Source: Melieria omissa (Eukaryota; Arthropoda; Insecta; Diptera; Ulidiidae). From it: DNA of 64,000 nucleotides. Shown piece by piece: positions 24,389-37,340 of the stretch (within the stretch, counting starts at the first letter, position 1; every line of letters begins with the position of its first letter). The notes under the pieces were generated by a model, which saw only the letters and a program-made list of their open reading frames with translations, ran no database searches and was not told where the DNA came from. The stretch is from positions 11,866,701 through 11,930,700 of the forward strand of contig OZ020269.1 of assembly GCA_963971225.1 (NCBI GenBank), in the 5' to 3' direction. A program made the position numbers and the translations under genes.

Positions 24389-25950
24389 ATTGTTAATGTT
24401 GTTATTGTTGCTTGCTTGTGTTTTGCGTTGCTTGCATTGCCAAATATTATGAAAATCTAAAACTGACCAAACTGTTGTCGTTCGTTTAGTTGTTGCTGCT
24501 TATGTTTTTGTTGTTGTTGTTGTTGCTGCTGCACTTGTTTGTCGAGTGCAAATTTGAAGACAATTGTTGCCTGATTTAAGAGCCGATTGAAACGCTCGCT
24601 GAAAGTTTTATCAGCTGTGCGTGCTTAGCTCTCGTTCACGCGACTCTGGCCAAGAGACTGAAGCGAAAAGTTGCTACCAGCGCACCAGCAACGTTAGTTG
24701 CCACATGCTGTGCAATATTGTACATTGAAGTGAGATTTAGTTTTTTCATGCAATTTGCTGAAAGTCATTCAATGCTGTTTGCTGAAACAATGGAAAATGA
24801 AAAAGTTGAAATTTACTTTTTGTTTAGTTTTGTCGATGATTTTAACTCTTCAAAGGAGTTGACACTATTTTGTTGATGTCGTTAGTATTTTTAAAAAAAT
24901 AAAAACTATAATTTAAGTATTTTAAAATTAGAGGAATTTTAATATTTTTTTTTTGTTTTTGCATGTAATGAGGAAAAAATGACTTGTCGTCCTCAAGACT
25001 GGAATAAGTAAATCAAACTTAAGCTTAGCATTTGGACCCACTAATATTTCTCACTGTTAAATTTTCCCTAATCCAAGCCATGTTGCTTCAACGCAAACAC
25101 TTCAAGGTTACATTCTACGACAACATTCTAGAACACCATGCTACCATATAATTGAGTTAATTCCATAAATAGTTAATATTTACTTCCATAGTGTAGCGAC
25201 CCGAAGTATACAACCAACCAACAAACCAGCCAACACAGCACATAAAACTTTTGTATTGTATTTTGAGCGCACAACAAGGCATTCATTCATTGCCTTCACG
25301 ACATAACTCTTACTTTATACACTACACTTTCTCTTTCTCTCCCCCGCACGCCCTCTCGCGCTTAACGACAACATCAAAAGCCAACCAAACGACCGTAAAT
25401 TTTTCGGTAAACTTTTTAGCCCGAACTGAACAACAGCAGCCCACCACCACAACTGCATAAATTGTTGCGTTTACTTCTCGGCTGCAGCGCTTCTTCTTGG
25501 CCGCCTTTACGCCTCCGTTTGGCTGCTGGGTGTTATGGCAGATTTATTATTTGCTGCCATCGTTGTTGCTTTTGAGTGCGCCGACTTTGCGCCAGTCAAA
25601 AACGAAGGCATTTAATTAAGTGCACAAAGCGAACAACGCCCGCACTACATGGCGTATACGTAACGGCGAGCGCGCATCAGTTGCACTGAACTCCATTCAG
25701 GTCAAGTCAAAGTCAAGTTGCCCGGTGCCCGGTTATTACGAACGGTGTTGCCTCATTACTGCCATATTTATTAACTAATTTTTCGTGCTAACAAGCTGAA
25801 ATCTTTATTGTTGCTTGTTGCTTTTATGGTAAGTGGGATTTTTTTTATTTATTTATTTATCATTTTTATCGAGCATTATTTTCTGGGCTATGGAAGTGGA
25901 ATAAAGGAAATCTTCAATGGGAGACTTACGTAGTTTTTTTTGTTATTTGA
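23530..25950. other. Non-coding DNA with a long (GTT)n run
   Basis: (GTT)n runs from about 24316 to 24388, roughly 24 units, with a shorter run at 24508-24528. GC-richer islands lie at 24560-24700 and 25470-25740. The second has several CpGs and is not a recognisable exon. They are possible regulatory DNA, by composition only. Confidence 0.5.
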
Positions 25951-26472
25951 TTTTATTTCATTTCATTTTTTTTTATTTTATTTTATTTTCTTATTATTTT
26001 ATTTATTTTATTTTATTTTATTTTATTTTATTTTATTTTATTTTAGTTTAGTTTATTCTATTTTATTTTATTTTATTTTATTTTATTTTATTTTATTTTA
26101 TTTTATTTTATTTTATTTGATTTTATTTTATTTTATATTATTTTATTTTATTTTTTTTTTATTTTATTTTATTTTATTTTATTTTATTTTATTTTATTTT
26201 ATTTTATTTTATTTTATTTTATTTTACTTTATTTAATTTTATTTAATTTAATTTAATTTAACTTTATTTTATTTTAGTTTATTTTATTTTATTTTATTTT
26301 TTTTATTTTATTTTATTTTATTTTATTTTATTTTATTTTATTTTATTTTATTTTATTTTTTTTATTTTATTTTATTTTATTTTATTTTATTTTATTTTAT
26401 TTTATTTTATTTTATTTTATTTTATTTTATTTTATTTTATTTTATTTTATTTTATTTTATTTTATTTTATTT
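25951..26472. repeat. (TTTTA)n pentanucleotide array
   Basis: About 100 copies of TTTTA, with variant units concentrated at 25951-26070 and 26225-26280 (TTTAG, TTTGA, TTTAAT, T-runs). It is close to pure from about 26355 to 26472. It is the reverse-complement unit of the array at 4731-5205. Open frames here are repeat translations. Confidence 0.97.
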
Positions 26473-26629
26473 GAATATCGTTGTTGCTATATAAGTTGTT
26501 GTAATAAGAAACCGATTATTTTTGCGTAATTATACATTTTAGGTCAAACATGCACTGTTTTGTTTGCCTTCGTGTAATCTTCTTTCCTGTTGGGAAAAAA
26601 CTGGGCAAATCTAATTTTCTTCTTCTCTT

Positions 26630-27285
26630 TAGGCAATTTTTATACCAACAAAATCCTTCGCTATAGACTGGAACAAGTGGAGATCACTTAGTATTAGGTC
26701 CGGAGTTCATACTCCAAGATGCATAAGAACCTCGCGTTCAAACTTTCGAAGTGTGTAGCCTGGCGTTGTCCTGATGAAACACAATTCGTCTTCTATTTAT
26801 TGTTCAATGCTGGCCGCTTCTGGGTGACTGTTGTCTTCAGACCCTTCAATTGTAACAGTGCAGGTGGGAACTAAGAGGTAAGCAGCTCGTAGTAGATGAT
26901 TGCCTGCCAATTCCACCAAAAACGCAGCATAACTTTGCTGACCATCAATCCTCACTAGGCCACCATTTGCACCGGATTACTGCATTATGATCACAACTGT
27001 TTCCTCTTGAAGTTGTTGTGATTCACTTTTCATCACCACTCACCATCCACTTCAGAAATGGATCCTTATTTTAGGTTTCAGCAGCTATTTTCAGATGGAA
27101 ATTCGAGTTGTTTGCATTAGCTCGTCTGGCACCCACACCTTGAGCCTCTTTTCGTCTTCAACCTCAAACAAGTTGCTTGCGTTTTCGTCTTTATCCAAGA
27201 AATATTGAAAAATATGGCGTATCTTCTCTACGCTTGTATACAACTTTGACGCACAAAACTCACGCAAAACCGAGTCAAGCAATCA
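26630..27285 (-). pseudogene. Broken mariner (DD34D-type) transposase with an internal deletion
   Basis: The pieces read on the minus strand in three frames, in the correct order. First is an N-terminal VEKIRHIFQYFLDKDENASN (frame 27282-27091). It joins directly to KRLKVWVPDELMQ, so most of the DNA-binding region and linker is deleted. Next is FLKWMVSGDEK near 27060-27030, holding the first catalytic Asp. Then come KVMLRFWWNWQAIIYYELL (about 26935) and QKRPALNN, then VFHQDNARLHTSKV (about 26785-26745, second Asp). Last is TPDLILSDLHLFQSIAKDF (about 26710-26650, third Asp). Stops and frameshifts separate the pieces. This is an old mariner copy with no clear terminal repeats. Confidence 0.8.
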
Positions 27286-28949
27286 CAACACTGTCTGGAA
27301 AGTTATTTTAGTATGAAATTCTATCTTTCCAATTCCATCTACTGCAATCCCATTTCACTTAACTATACAACGTGAGATACAAATTACTAAGGGCATCTAT
27401 TACAAAAATAATAGTTTTATTTATTATTTTATTTTTACTGCACCTTACATAAAAAGTTGAAATAACCAAACAAAACAACTCACACCTGCTTTTATTGGGC
27501 CGCCGAAACACACAAATCGCAGTTAAATTTTACATTTTCATTTCATTTAATTTCATACATTACAAACTTTCCTATTCTAAAGAAAATGAAATGTTAATTT
27601 TATTTTAAATGTTTGCAATTAAATTCCGCCTACACTGCAGCAGTCAGCAGCTTCACTCTCAGTTACGCCCAATGAAAATGCAAACATAGGCTAAACATAG
27701 CCCTACAAGACAACAAAATAATTCACAACAACAAAACCCAATAACTCTGTGGCATTTCAAAAGGAAGCACATTGAACACAACCTACAACACTAACAATAA
27801 CAACCAACACACCAACTTAGTTGCTCTCGCTTGCTTGCTAGGTGCCGTCTCTATTATAGCCGTAGTAGTTTTTGTTTATATTGTTGTTGTTGTTTTTCTC
27901 GTAAACGTTAAGCAAAATGAAATGAATAAAGGTAATTGCCTGCAACTGATACAAGTATTACGGGTGGATAACAAAATTAAACTTTCTGCAAACAACCCAC
28001 ATGTGCAGTGGCCTCGACTGCTGCCTCGGCTGCCTGCAGGACGTCCCACACTTCTTCCACCCTCCGAGCGCACATTCACTCCTCCATGCTAAGAAGTCCT
28101 AGAAAATAACTATTCGCGTGACTAGCTGACACTGGCGGCAGACAGAAAATAGCAGACAATGACATCGATAATAACAAAAATAAGACCAACAACAATGGCA
28201 ACGACAACAATTGTGATTGCAACGTGAAGCATTGGACGGCTCGTCTTAGCGCAGAGCCAAACTAGACACCGCATGGCATATGGCTGACGTTTTCTATGTT
28301 TCACTTGTCTCATTATTAGAAATGTTTTTATTGTTGTTGTTATTGCAACCCTGTTGCTTTCATTGAGCTTTTGTTATTGTTTGTTATGTTGTTGTTGTTG
28401 TTTGTTATGTGTACACGCAGCCACTGTGACTCGAATGCCAGATTTGTTGTGGCTGTTATGGTTCTTGTTGCTGCTGTATGCATTCGTATTAGATGAAATT
28501 GTAATCCGTACACAATTCGCCCGCCACACAGTCAGTGCAGCAGAGACGAGCAGTACAACCAACTTTTAAATGCCCTCAGCATGACAATAAAAGCACAGCG
28601 CACGACTTGAGCGCGAAACGCTGCCGCCAGCACAGCGAGCAGATTTTTATTGAGACGCAGCGCAGCGTGCAACAAGCGCAGCATGTTGTCAGCGCAAAGC
28701 AGCAACCACTGATATTTGTATTATATATAAATATACAAACATCCTTTGCACACACACTGACAGACTCGTACATGAACTGTTAGTAGTTGTGCGTAATGAG
28801 AAATTAGTTTGAGGTTCTTGTGGCACAATTTGACATTTAATTTATTATTATCTCTTTGTTCCAATTTACTTTAATATATATTATGGAACAAACAAACAAG
28901 CACAAAAAATCGCGAATTCTAAATTTAATTCCAAATTTTTAATAGATGA
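27286..28949. other. Non-coding DNA, no gene recognised
   Basis: Unique sequence with CAA/GTT patches (27720-27800, 28325-28410) and a GC-richer patch at 28590-28700. No exon signature was seen. Confidence 0.5.
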
Positions 28950-29745
28950 AAATTAGTTTTTTCATTTTGTAATTAGTTAGTTTTAATTAGTTTTTAATTT
29001 TAAACAGAAAATTTCTTGTTTTGAATTTATTTATATGAAATATTTTTTAATTAGTTTTTAGTTTCAAATTAAAAAAAAATTCTAAATCTTTAATTCTTTA
29101 TTTCTCCTTTTCAATTTATTGTTTTTTAATTTTTAATATTCATTATTTAACATTAAATATTATATTTTTTATATGTTTAGTTTAGTTTAGTTTAGTTTTA
29201 GTTTTAGTTTTATATTTTTAATGTTTAATTGTAAATTTCTTTTTTTAATTTTCTATTATATATTTTTTATATTTAATTATTAAGTTCTTATTTATTATTT
29301 TTAGTTTTTATTTTTTAATTTTTAATTTTCAGTATTTCGTTTTTAATTTCTAGTTTCTTATTTTTTAGTTTTTTAGTTTTGAATTTTTAATTTTATTTAT
29401 TTTAATTTAAATTTTTAATTTTTATTTTGTCATTTCAATTTTTTAGGTTTTAATTATAGATTTTAAATTTTGAACTTTGAATTTTTAATTTTTAATTTTT
29501 TCATTTTTATTTTGTAAATATTAGTTTTGAAATTTATATTCCGTAATTTTTAATTTGTAGTTCTTTATTTCAATTATTTTGCGTTTTTAACTTTTTTTTT
29601 AACTTTTAATTTTGTGTTTTGAATTTTGAACTTTCAGTTTTTAATTTTTCATTTTTTTACTTTTCATTTCGTTGTTATTTTAAAACTTAAAAATGTTAAA
29701 CTTATATTTTAAAATTTCTAAATTTTAGTTTCTTATCTTAATTAC
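28950..29745. repeat. Degenerate TTTTTAA / TTTAATTTTT low-complexity block
   Basis: About 800 bp is made almost entirely of T-runs, TTAA and TTAG words. It resembles, in the opposite orientation, the AAAAATT block at 52290-53200, but it is much more degenerate. An exact (TTTAG)n patch lies at about 29178-29200. Confidence 0.8.
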
Positions 29746-30935
29746 TTTTCGTTCCCCTTGAATGCTCCAGAAAAATTTTCCTATTTACTATAAATGCGAC
29801 CTTCACATTGTATTTCATGAATTCCAATGTTGTTGTGGTTTATGGACGATTACACGCAGACACAACAAAATCAAACTTGTCCAATATTTGCGCTGCGCAC
29901 TACCAAGAAAAAAGAACATGAAACATCTGTTTTTCCAAAATTTCATTTCAGCAAATGGAGACGCCGAGTCCTCAATTCAAGGACAATCTGAAAATGTTTA
30001 ACAAGTAAACAACAACAGCGATTAGGAGCGTGAGGCGTGGGCGTCTCAAATCAGCTTATTACATGTGAATACTTTATTTTGCACATAGCATGGAAAGTTT
30101 AAAGTAAACAACTAGATTCGACACTGACGGCATCTACCGCCTGCAGGAAACATAAACTTGAATGGAAAAGCCGCTTTGCATGGCAACTAAATTCAGCACA
30201 ACTCTAAAAAGTATGAAACAAACATAAAACCCGTTTGAAGAAAATTCAACCAATCTCAATAGAATAAACATTCCGTCGAATGAAGACTGCTTGTGTGTCC
30301 TTTCACTTCCCACACCTTCATATTCCAGGATGTGTTCGTTCTGTATTGTTTCTTTTTCATATTCCAAAATTATATTTATTGGTATTTATTGTGTTGTTTT
30401 TCTGTAAATTTCGCTGCCTGACGCGTCATAATTTATTTAAATGTACTGTGTGTGTGTGTGTGTGTGACAGGCTAAATCACTGTCAGCTGCAACAACAACA
30501 GTGCCGTTGCTGATGGCAAGCACGCACTCGATGCTGGCTGTTCACCGTCGACCTTATTATGTTGTCATACAAAACAGCAAACAAAAAATAAAAAATGTGG
30601 GTGTGCGACGCACAAACACTGCCCGCATTGCCCACCGCTCGTGGCGGAAGTAGCGACCGCTGTGGCTGTGCGTTGACACATTCGAAATGCTGCGAAATAT
30701 TGGCAACGACAGGGGAGCAACAAATTTTCGGAATGCTGATTGCCACTTGCTGGCAATAGGCTACACGTAGGTGCATTAGTTGTATTTGGCTTTGTTGGTA
30801 TTTTAATGGTTTTGAATTAAATTAAATTTAAATTAAAATAAACCAAAATACCTAAACAAAATTTTTAAAATATTTTTAAAATTAAATTATCATACATACA
30901 ACTATAAAATATTGAATAACTACGTATATTTTACT
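29746..30935. other. Non-coding DNA, no gene recognised
   Basis: Unique sequence with a (TG)n run at 30450-30467 and a GC-richer patch at 30480-30720. Short open frames on both strands show no family motif. Confidence 0.5.
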
Positions 30936-32860
30936 GCTTCCAAATATATTTTATGCTTTTTGAGTTACATTTAACTACTCCGAAGAAGTTTAATTTTTTC
31001 TAGACTTCATTTGGCTACATAAAAATACATGTAATGTCTTCTAGACGACACTACATTTTACTACTCCGAAAAACGTCTAAAGCCTTCTGATTTACATTTC
31101 GGACTAGTCTTACATACATTTGTTCTTTTGAATTTCTTTTAACTATTTTCAAATACATGTAATGTTTTATAAACAACTTTCAACAACTCCCAAATAGGTT
31201 TCATGCTTTCTAAGATACATTTTAGCTTTTCGGAAAACATTTGATGCTCTCTGAATAAGATCTATCTACATCTAAAGTCGTCTGATGTCTTCTGAAGTAC
31301 GTTTATGCAATCTTAGACACATTTATTTTTCCTCAATTACTTTTAACTTCTCCGAAATACGTTTGGTATTTCCTAATATATATTTTACTATTATACAAAT
31401 TCGTTTAATATTATCTGAATTATATTTTACCACTCCGAAATTTATTTCTTGCTTTTTGAATTTCGTTCCACTACTACAAAACACGTCTCCGAAATACATT
31501 TGGTACTTCCTAATATTTATTTTTCCATTATACAAATTCGTTTAATATTATCTGAATTATATTTGGCAACTCCGAAATTTATTTCTTGCTTTTTGAATTT
31601 CATTCAACTACTCCGAAACACGTCTTCGAAGTACATTTGGTACTTCCTTATATACATTTTACTATTGTAGAAATTCGTTTGATATTATTCGAATTTTTAC
31701 TCCGATATTTTTTTCTTGCTTCTTGAATTTCATTCGACTACTCCGAAAACGTCTCCGAAATACGTTTAATACTTTTAATATACATCTAACTATTATACAA
31801 ATTTTTTTGTATTATACGAATTATTTTTTTTTACTCCGAAATTTATTTCTTGCTTAAATTTCATTCGACTACTCTAAACCACGTCTTAGAAATACGTTTT
31901 GTACTAATATATATTTTAATATGATACAAATTCGTTTGATATTATACGAATTATCTTTTTTTACTCCGAAATTTATTTCTTGCTTTTTTAATTTCATTCG
32001 ACTACTCCGGAACACATCTCATGCTTTGAGAAATGCATCAAAATAACTCTTACATTATATTTGAGGCTTTCTAAAGTACGTTGGCGCACACCCGAAATAT
32101 TTTGTATACTTTTTGAAATGCATTTAACAACTCCGAAATAAATTTGGTGCTTTCTAAAGAATACTTAACTATTTTTGGAATTCGTTTCATGCGTTCCAAA
32201 GCATTGTATGCTACTTCAAAATATATTTAATGTTTTTTGAGTTACGTTTAACTACTCCGAAACTGGTTCCAAGCGTTTTAGCTCTCCTTTGGCTACTCCG
32301 TTATAAGTTTCATGCTTTCCGAAGTACACTGAACTACTACGAATGGAATTTTATGCTTTCTGAAGCATGTTTAACTACTCCGAAATACATTTAATCCTTT
32401 CTGAAAAGTACGTTCAACTACTCCGAAGTACATTTAACTAAATTTAATGGTTTTTGAAGTACGTCAAGATACTCCGACAGGCATTAAATGTAAATTGTAT
32501 GCTTTCTCAAGCATGTTTAACTACTCCGAATACATTTAGTCCTTTCTGAAAAGTACGTTCAACTACTCCGAAGTACATTTAACTAAATTTAATGGTTTCT
32601 GAAGTACGTCAAGATACTCCGACAGGCATTAAATGTAAATTGTATGCTTTCTGAAGCATGTTTAACTACTCCGAAATACATTTGATCCTTTCTAAAGTAC
32701 TTTTAACTAGTTTGAAATACATTTAATCCTATCTGAAAAGTACGTTTAACTACTCCGAAATACTTTTGATGCTTTCGGAAGTACGTTTAAGCACTCCGAA
32801 ATACATTTAATGTTTTCTGAAATGCGTTTAAGCACTTGTAAAGTACAATCAATTTGTATA
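30936..32860. repeat. Minisatellite with ACTACTCCGAAATACATTT core
   Basis: A phrase close to ACTACTCCGAAATACATTT followed by GATGCTTTCTGAAGTACGTTT recurs about every 40-45 bp over 1.9 kb. Higher-order structure is visible. At about 31340-32000 a unit near 125-150 bp (CGAAATACGTTTGGTA..., TTATACAAATTCGTTTAATA, TTTATTTCTTGCTTTTTGAA) recurs about five times. At 32372-32665 two units of about 147 bp are nearly identical, sharing CAAGATACTCCGACAGGCAT. Conserved words are CTCCGAA, GCTTTCTGAAG and AGTACG. Confidence 0.92.
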
Positions 32861-34803
32861 TTTTTTAAATTATATTTGTCTATTTCAAAGCTTATTAGAT
32901 GCTTTCTATTTTCTTTTTATTATACCAAAATTCTTATAAAAAATAAGAAAAATCACGACAACAATTTCAACTTCTTTTCGCAAAGTTATAAAGTTTATTT
33001 CTTGCGAATAAATTTCTATTTCTAGTCAAATTCAAGAGCCAAATTGTAGCAAACTTTCCAGCGACCATTAACAAATGTTATTATTATTGTAATTTGGCGC
33101 CCACACACTTTTTCCTGTCATTTATGTAAATTTTTTTTTTTTGAAAATCACATTTTCATAGATATATTTTTGCACTTTTATTTTCTTTATTATGATATTT
33201 TTTGTTGCAATTTTTCACTATGTTTACTGTTGCTTACAGGCTCGTGTCGAACTGTGAATGGGAAGGAAGGAGATGGGAAAAAAATGCGCCTTGTCTTGCA
33301 CTGAAAAATTAGCATACTTAATGTGATCCACGTTATGTTATTAGAGGTGTACGCGACTGACACGAACACAGACAAACACTCACACACACAGACAGGCACA
33401 TTGTTGTACATTCGTGCCACAAATGACAACAGACAGCGCTTTGCATAATGACGAGGCCGTTGATGATGATGCGCCGAGGCGCGCTGCTGCCACTTGAGCT
33501 GATGTTGTAAAATGCTGCTTGTTGCTGCTCTTGTTGTTGTTGTTGCTGTTGCTGTTGTTGATGAGCATGTTATTTTATAACAATGCTCTTTTCATCATTG
33601 TTTAACATTTTGTGTATTTGCATTTCACGTAGCGAGCATTTTGGCTTTCGTTTGCACTTTTTTCGTGGAATATTTGCTGTCACACACACACACACAGACG
33701 CGCACATAGTCTTCTTAGCATTATTTACATTTAAAATTTTCATGAACATTTACAATGTGCTCTGCATGCGCTGTGTTGTTTGCATAAATTCTGTGTAATG
33801 TTATTGTTGCATTGTTTGTTTCTGTTATTTTTGCCACCACGAAACGTGTCTGACGCCTCACGTGATTTTTCGCTTGTTTTGCTTTGCCGCTAGCGGACGT
33901 TATTTGTGAATGTTTAAAAAGAAAATTGCTCAAACACAGCTCTTGAAAACTTAATGCGCAGCGATTTGCGTTGTAAACAAGCAAACAATTTAATAATCGT
34001 TTATGTATTGGTTGCGGCGACACATAAAATATATTTGTGTGGACATTTAATGCAATCAAAAAACTATAAAAAAAAAATTATAAAAATAAAAAGTTGTTAT
34101 AGTAGATGGTTAAATAAATGAATACATAAACTGAATGAATAATAATAAATGGTTAAATAAATGAATACATAAATATATACAAAATTTACAAATATACAAA
34201 AAAATAATAAAAATATATTAAATTAATGTGAAAAAGTGAATAAATTTTTGTAGGTGACAATTTCGTATTTTCTGTTTTGGTAATAATTTTGAATTTGTTT
34301 GTTGATTTTTTTCAAAAAAATCAAAACAATTTTGTGTGGTCACAGTAAATATAGATTACAAAGTATACATACATGAAAAGTAGAATTTTGCATTAAAAGT
34401 GAATAATAAAAAAAACAAAATAAAAAATTTTTTTAAATCTTAAAAATTTTAATGTTTCAGCAGCAAAGCATGAATTTTGCATTTTTAAAGGTTTCCTGCT
34501 TTTTGCAATTTATTTTGTGAGCGCTCAAAGGTAGGCAAAACGCATAATGAAGTTTTTGTTATTCTATGAATTTGTGTGCGAGTCTATAAAAGCATAAAAT
34601 ATGATTGCATAAGTCCCTTTCATCACAAAGAAACAAACAACAGCTTAAGTAGGTCTTTCGATAATGTTCCACGTGCAACATAATTGGGTGTTTTTACAAT
34701 GTTCCATGTGCTGAGAGCCACTTTAACTGACACTTTAGTTTCTTTAGTAGTGAAGAAGTTCGATACAACAAAATTAATCTAAAGAACAACCGGCTGGGAA
34801 GTT
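32861..34803. other. Non-coding DNA, no gene recognised
   Basis: AT-rich unique sequence. A GTT/GCT-rich patch lies at 33525-33560 and a CA tract at 33683-33695. A short repeated phrase (TGGTTAAATAAATGAATACATAAA) occurs twice, near 34108 and 34150. Confidence 0.5.
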
Positions 34804-35150
34804 GAACTTCACTTCTTCTTCTCTTCTTGACTGGCACGACAGCCCGATTACGAGAGTGAGGCCTAGCTACCCGCAACCATCTATGTTGTGCGTGTGAATC
34901 TTTCAAGATTGTAAGGGACCTACAGTTTTATGCCGATTCCGAACGGCGAGTTGGGAGCTTTTTCATAGGCAATTTTTACTCTCAAAGGTTTGCCATTTCC
35001 TGCTGAGAGGATAGCCGCCGAAAGAAAAATTTTTGTTTTTCTTTTTTTTTCGGTGTTAGAACCAACGGAGTCTTGATCCTGGGTTTGAGCGTGGCATTTG
35101 ACTCGCGGCCCAACGCACTAGCCAGCTGAGCTACGGCGGAACTTCACTTC
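34804..35150 (-). mobile_element. tRNA-derived SINE, same family as 4294-4633, with 12-bp target duplications
   Basis: Body 34816-35138 in reverse orientation, flanked by identical GAACTTCACTTC at 34804-34815 and 35139-35150. The minus-strand head carries the A box GTAGCTCAGCTGG (35121-35133). The B box is degenerate (GCTCAAACCC, near 35085-35095). The central domain has GGCAAACCTTTGAGAGTAAA and CGTTCGGAATCGGCATAAAA before CTGTAGGTCCC. The 3' end reads GGGCTGTCGTGCCAGTC and then an AAGAAGAGAAGAA tail. It aligns along its whole length with the copy at 4294. Confidence 0.92.
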
Positions 35151-36423
35151 CCAGACTAAAAAGCAACCTGTGACTGAAAACGAAATCTGTCTACTGATTT
35201 AAAATATAACAAGATAGATAGAGCGCTGTCTGCCAAGTCAGAAGCATGACACTGGCTCCGAACGGTGTCCTTTAAAAAATGAATGATGTATTCATCACAT
35301 CAGCTGACAATCGAATTTGAAGCCCTTTACTGAAATGGGACTAAGATGATGAAATAGAAAACCAGAATATTTAATTGAAAATAGCCAACGATTACTGTTG
35401 AAGTTGGAAAGATATCGAAGAGAAAGAATCCTTCATCCACCTGCTTTGCGTTTGACTCGCGAACGGTTTACCACGAACGGTCAATCAATACAAACACCTG
35501 TAATATCTAATTGTAATATTGTCTCGTATTTAAATTATATATCTGCGGCTTCTGCCACAATAAACATCACAGCAAATTTGTCTATTCAATTACTAACACA
35601 AAGTCTATAGTTGTGATTGGGCCACTTTTATGAATATTTATTTAAAGTTCTCCAATTCCTGTGCTAAATGCTAATTTCAAAGCTGAGAATTACAAATTTC
35701 GTCTCCTTTGCCTAATTGTAAAAAGCATTTTAATTACAATATTAATTAGCATTGGAAGGAATTAGGCAGAAAGTTTGTAGGCGAAACATTGCCAGGAATT
35801 CATGAGTTATTATTAATATTTTTGACGGCACGTGAGAGGTTGTTGCAAAATGGCAACAGCCATTAAACAATGGGCAACCGACATAATTAACGATGCATGC
35901 CAACTGCCAGCATCCGCCTTCTTACAATTCTGCCAACATGTTGATGATAATTCGTCGAAGTGAGAGCTTTGTAGTTAACAAGAAGCACAACTAGACGCAG
36001 CAATACTAAGAAGAATGCTAATACAAATTACAATAATATTATTGCAAATCACAATGATGACGTTGATGATAATCATTTATCACATTTATGCCCCCTCATT
36101 GCTTTTAAATGCGGCGTTGGCACTTTGGATTGCATTGATTTGCATTTGCTGCTTTAATTATTTTCTGTTGTGTATTTGTTGTTGTTGTTATTGTGCTGGC
36201 TGCTGCGAAATTGCGCATTGCTATTAATTTGATCTGTTTTTGTTGGCACTGCTGGTGTTGAAACTGACACTGTGTTGTTGCTTTCATACAGCTTAACAAA
36301 GCTTGTTTGTTTATTGCGTTTAAGCTCGATTGTGCAGCAATTAATCGATGATAGAGCCAACAAAGTTGTGTGTGTTTTAGTCTAAATTGCCAGACAATGC
36401 ATTAAGTATCACTTTATCTACAG
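35151..36423. other. Non-coding DNA with a TAAT-rich cluster
   Basis: No gene was recognised. At 35705-35770 several homeodomain-type cores (CTAATTG, TTAATTAC, ATTAATTAGC, AATTAGG) lie within 65 bp, bracketed by the inverted pair GCCTAATT (35710-35717) and AATTAGGC (35760-35767). This is a pattern compatible with an enhancer, not proof of one. GTT and CAA patches lie at 36175-36260. Confidence 0.4.
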
Positions 36424-36966
36424 TTGGAGTTTGATCGATTTCAAGTGCATACGTTGCTCTTAACAGTTATGTTAGTTAATAATTGGCATGAAGTGCACTC
36501 AGCAGGTAGCTTAAATTTTTCGATTTTAAATGTAAAAAGCTTTAAATTGGTATATTTTTATTTTCTTTATAATATCACTCATACGCCCCGTAAGACAATT
36601 GGTTCGCTCGCTTTCTTGAATTTCTTAATACAGAATATACATTTTAAAGCAACAAAATATATAAAAATTCAAGTAAATAAAAAAAGACTAAATGTTTCGT
36701 CACCTGTTGCGTGCTTTGCCCTCAGATTTCTCAGCCCTAACTGTTGTTTTGGTATAAAAATTCAAAGTACATTGACTTTATTATTTTGGAATATATTGTT
36801 GGAATTGAGTGAAACACATTTTTCCCAACATATGTTGACATCATTATCAGTCATGTACATATTTAGTTTGGTTTTGCCAGATGTTAAAGTTGGACGTGTT
36901 TTGGTGTGCTTTTTTGATGTATCGAAAAAATCGATTATTTACTCACACGTCGTTGTTGGTTCGTGA
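36424..36966 (+). other. Unrecognised 180-codon open frame, probably chance
   Basis: This is the longest open frame in the window that is neither repeat nor transposon. It starts MEFDRFQVHTLLLTVMLV, is rich in Phe, Leu, Ile and Ser, and has no motif I recognise. It has no obvious splice-site or codon-usage support, and its base composition equals that of the flanks. It lies just before a mariner relic, so it may be part of an old element. Confidence 0.15.
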
Positions 36967-37058
36967 TTTTTTTTATCAAACACAACAAGAGCACTGGCCC
37001 GCTCTGCCTTTTTTTGTTTCCATAAGTAAAGCGACCAACCAAAGGACAGGGGTATAAC

Positions 37059-37190
37059 ATGATTGACGAGATAAAGATTGCAAGGTTACACAAAAAACGC
37101 GTGTACGAAGTGCTTCGAGGGTTGAAGAAGCGCTGGCATAAGTATATTATATCTGAGCGCGATTACTCTGAAGGTGACAAAATAAATATT
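37059..37190 (+). pseudogene. Tc1/mariner transposase C-terminal relic
   Basis: The frame reads GLKKRWHKYIISERDYSEGD and then KINI, the C-terminal end typical of many insect mariner transposases (consensus close to KRWHKCIxxxGDYFEGD). Upstream IDEIKIARLHKKRVYEVL fits the helical segment just before it. Nothing of the catalytic core is seen upstream. The pentanucleotide array starts about 60 bp downstream, where the element's 3' end should be. Confidence 0.55.
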
Positions 37191-37244
37191 ACTGAAAAAA
37201 AAAGTTTTTCAGGAAAAATTCAATTAAAGGAGACAAATCAAATA

Positions 37245-37340
37245 AATAAAAGAATAAAATAAAATAAATAAAAGAATAAAATAAAATAAAATAAAATAAA
37301 ATAAAATAAAATAAAATAAAATAAAATAAAATAAAATAAA
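37245..37340. repeat. (AAAAT)n left border of the large pentanucleotide block
   Basis: AAATAAATAAAAGAAT-type units give way to pure AAAAT units, then switch at 37341 without loss of phase to AAATC. The phrase AATAAATAAAAGAATAAAAT occurs twice here. Confidence 0.95.

Noticed and set aside
24260..24460. Poly-Val / poly-Leu frames
   Set aside because: Translations of (GTT)n.
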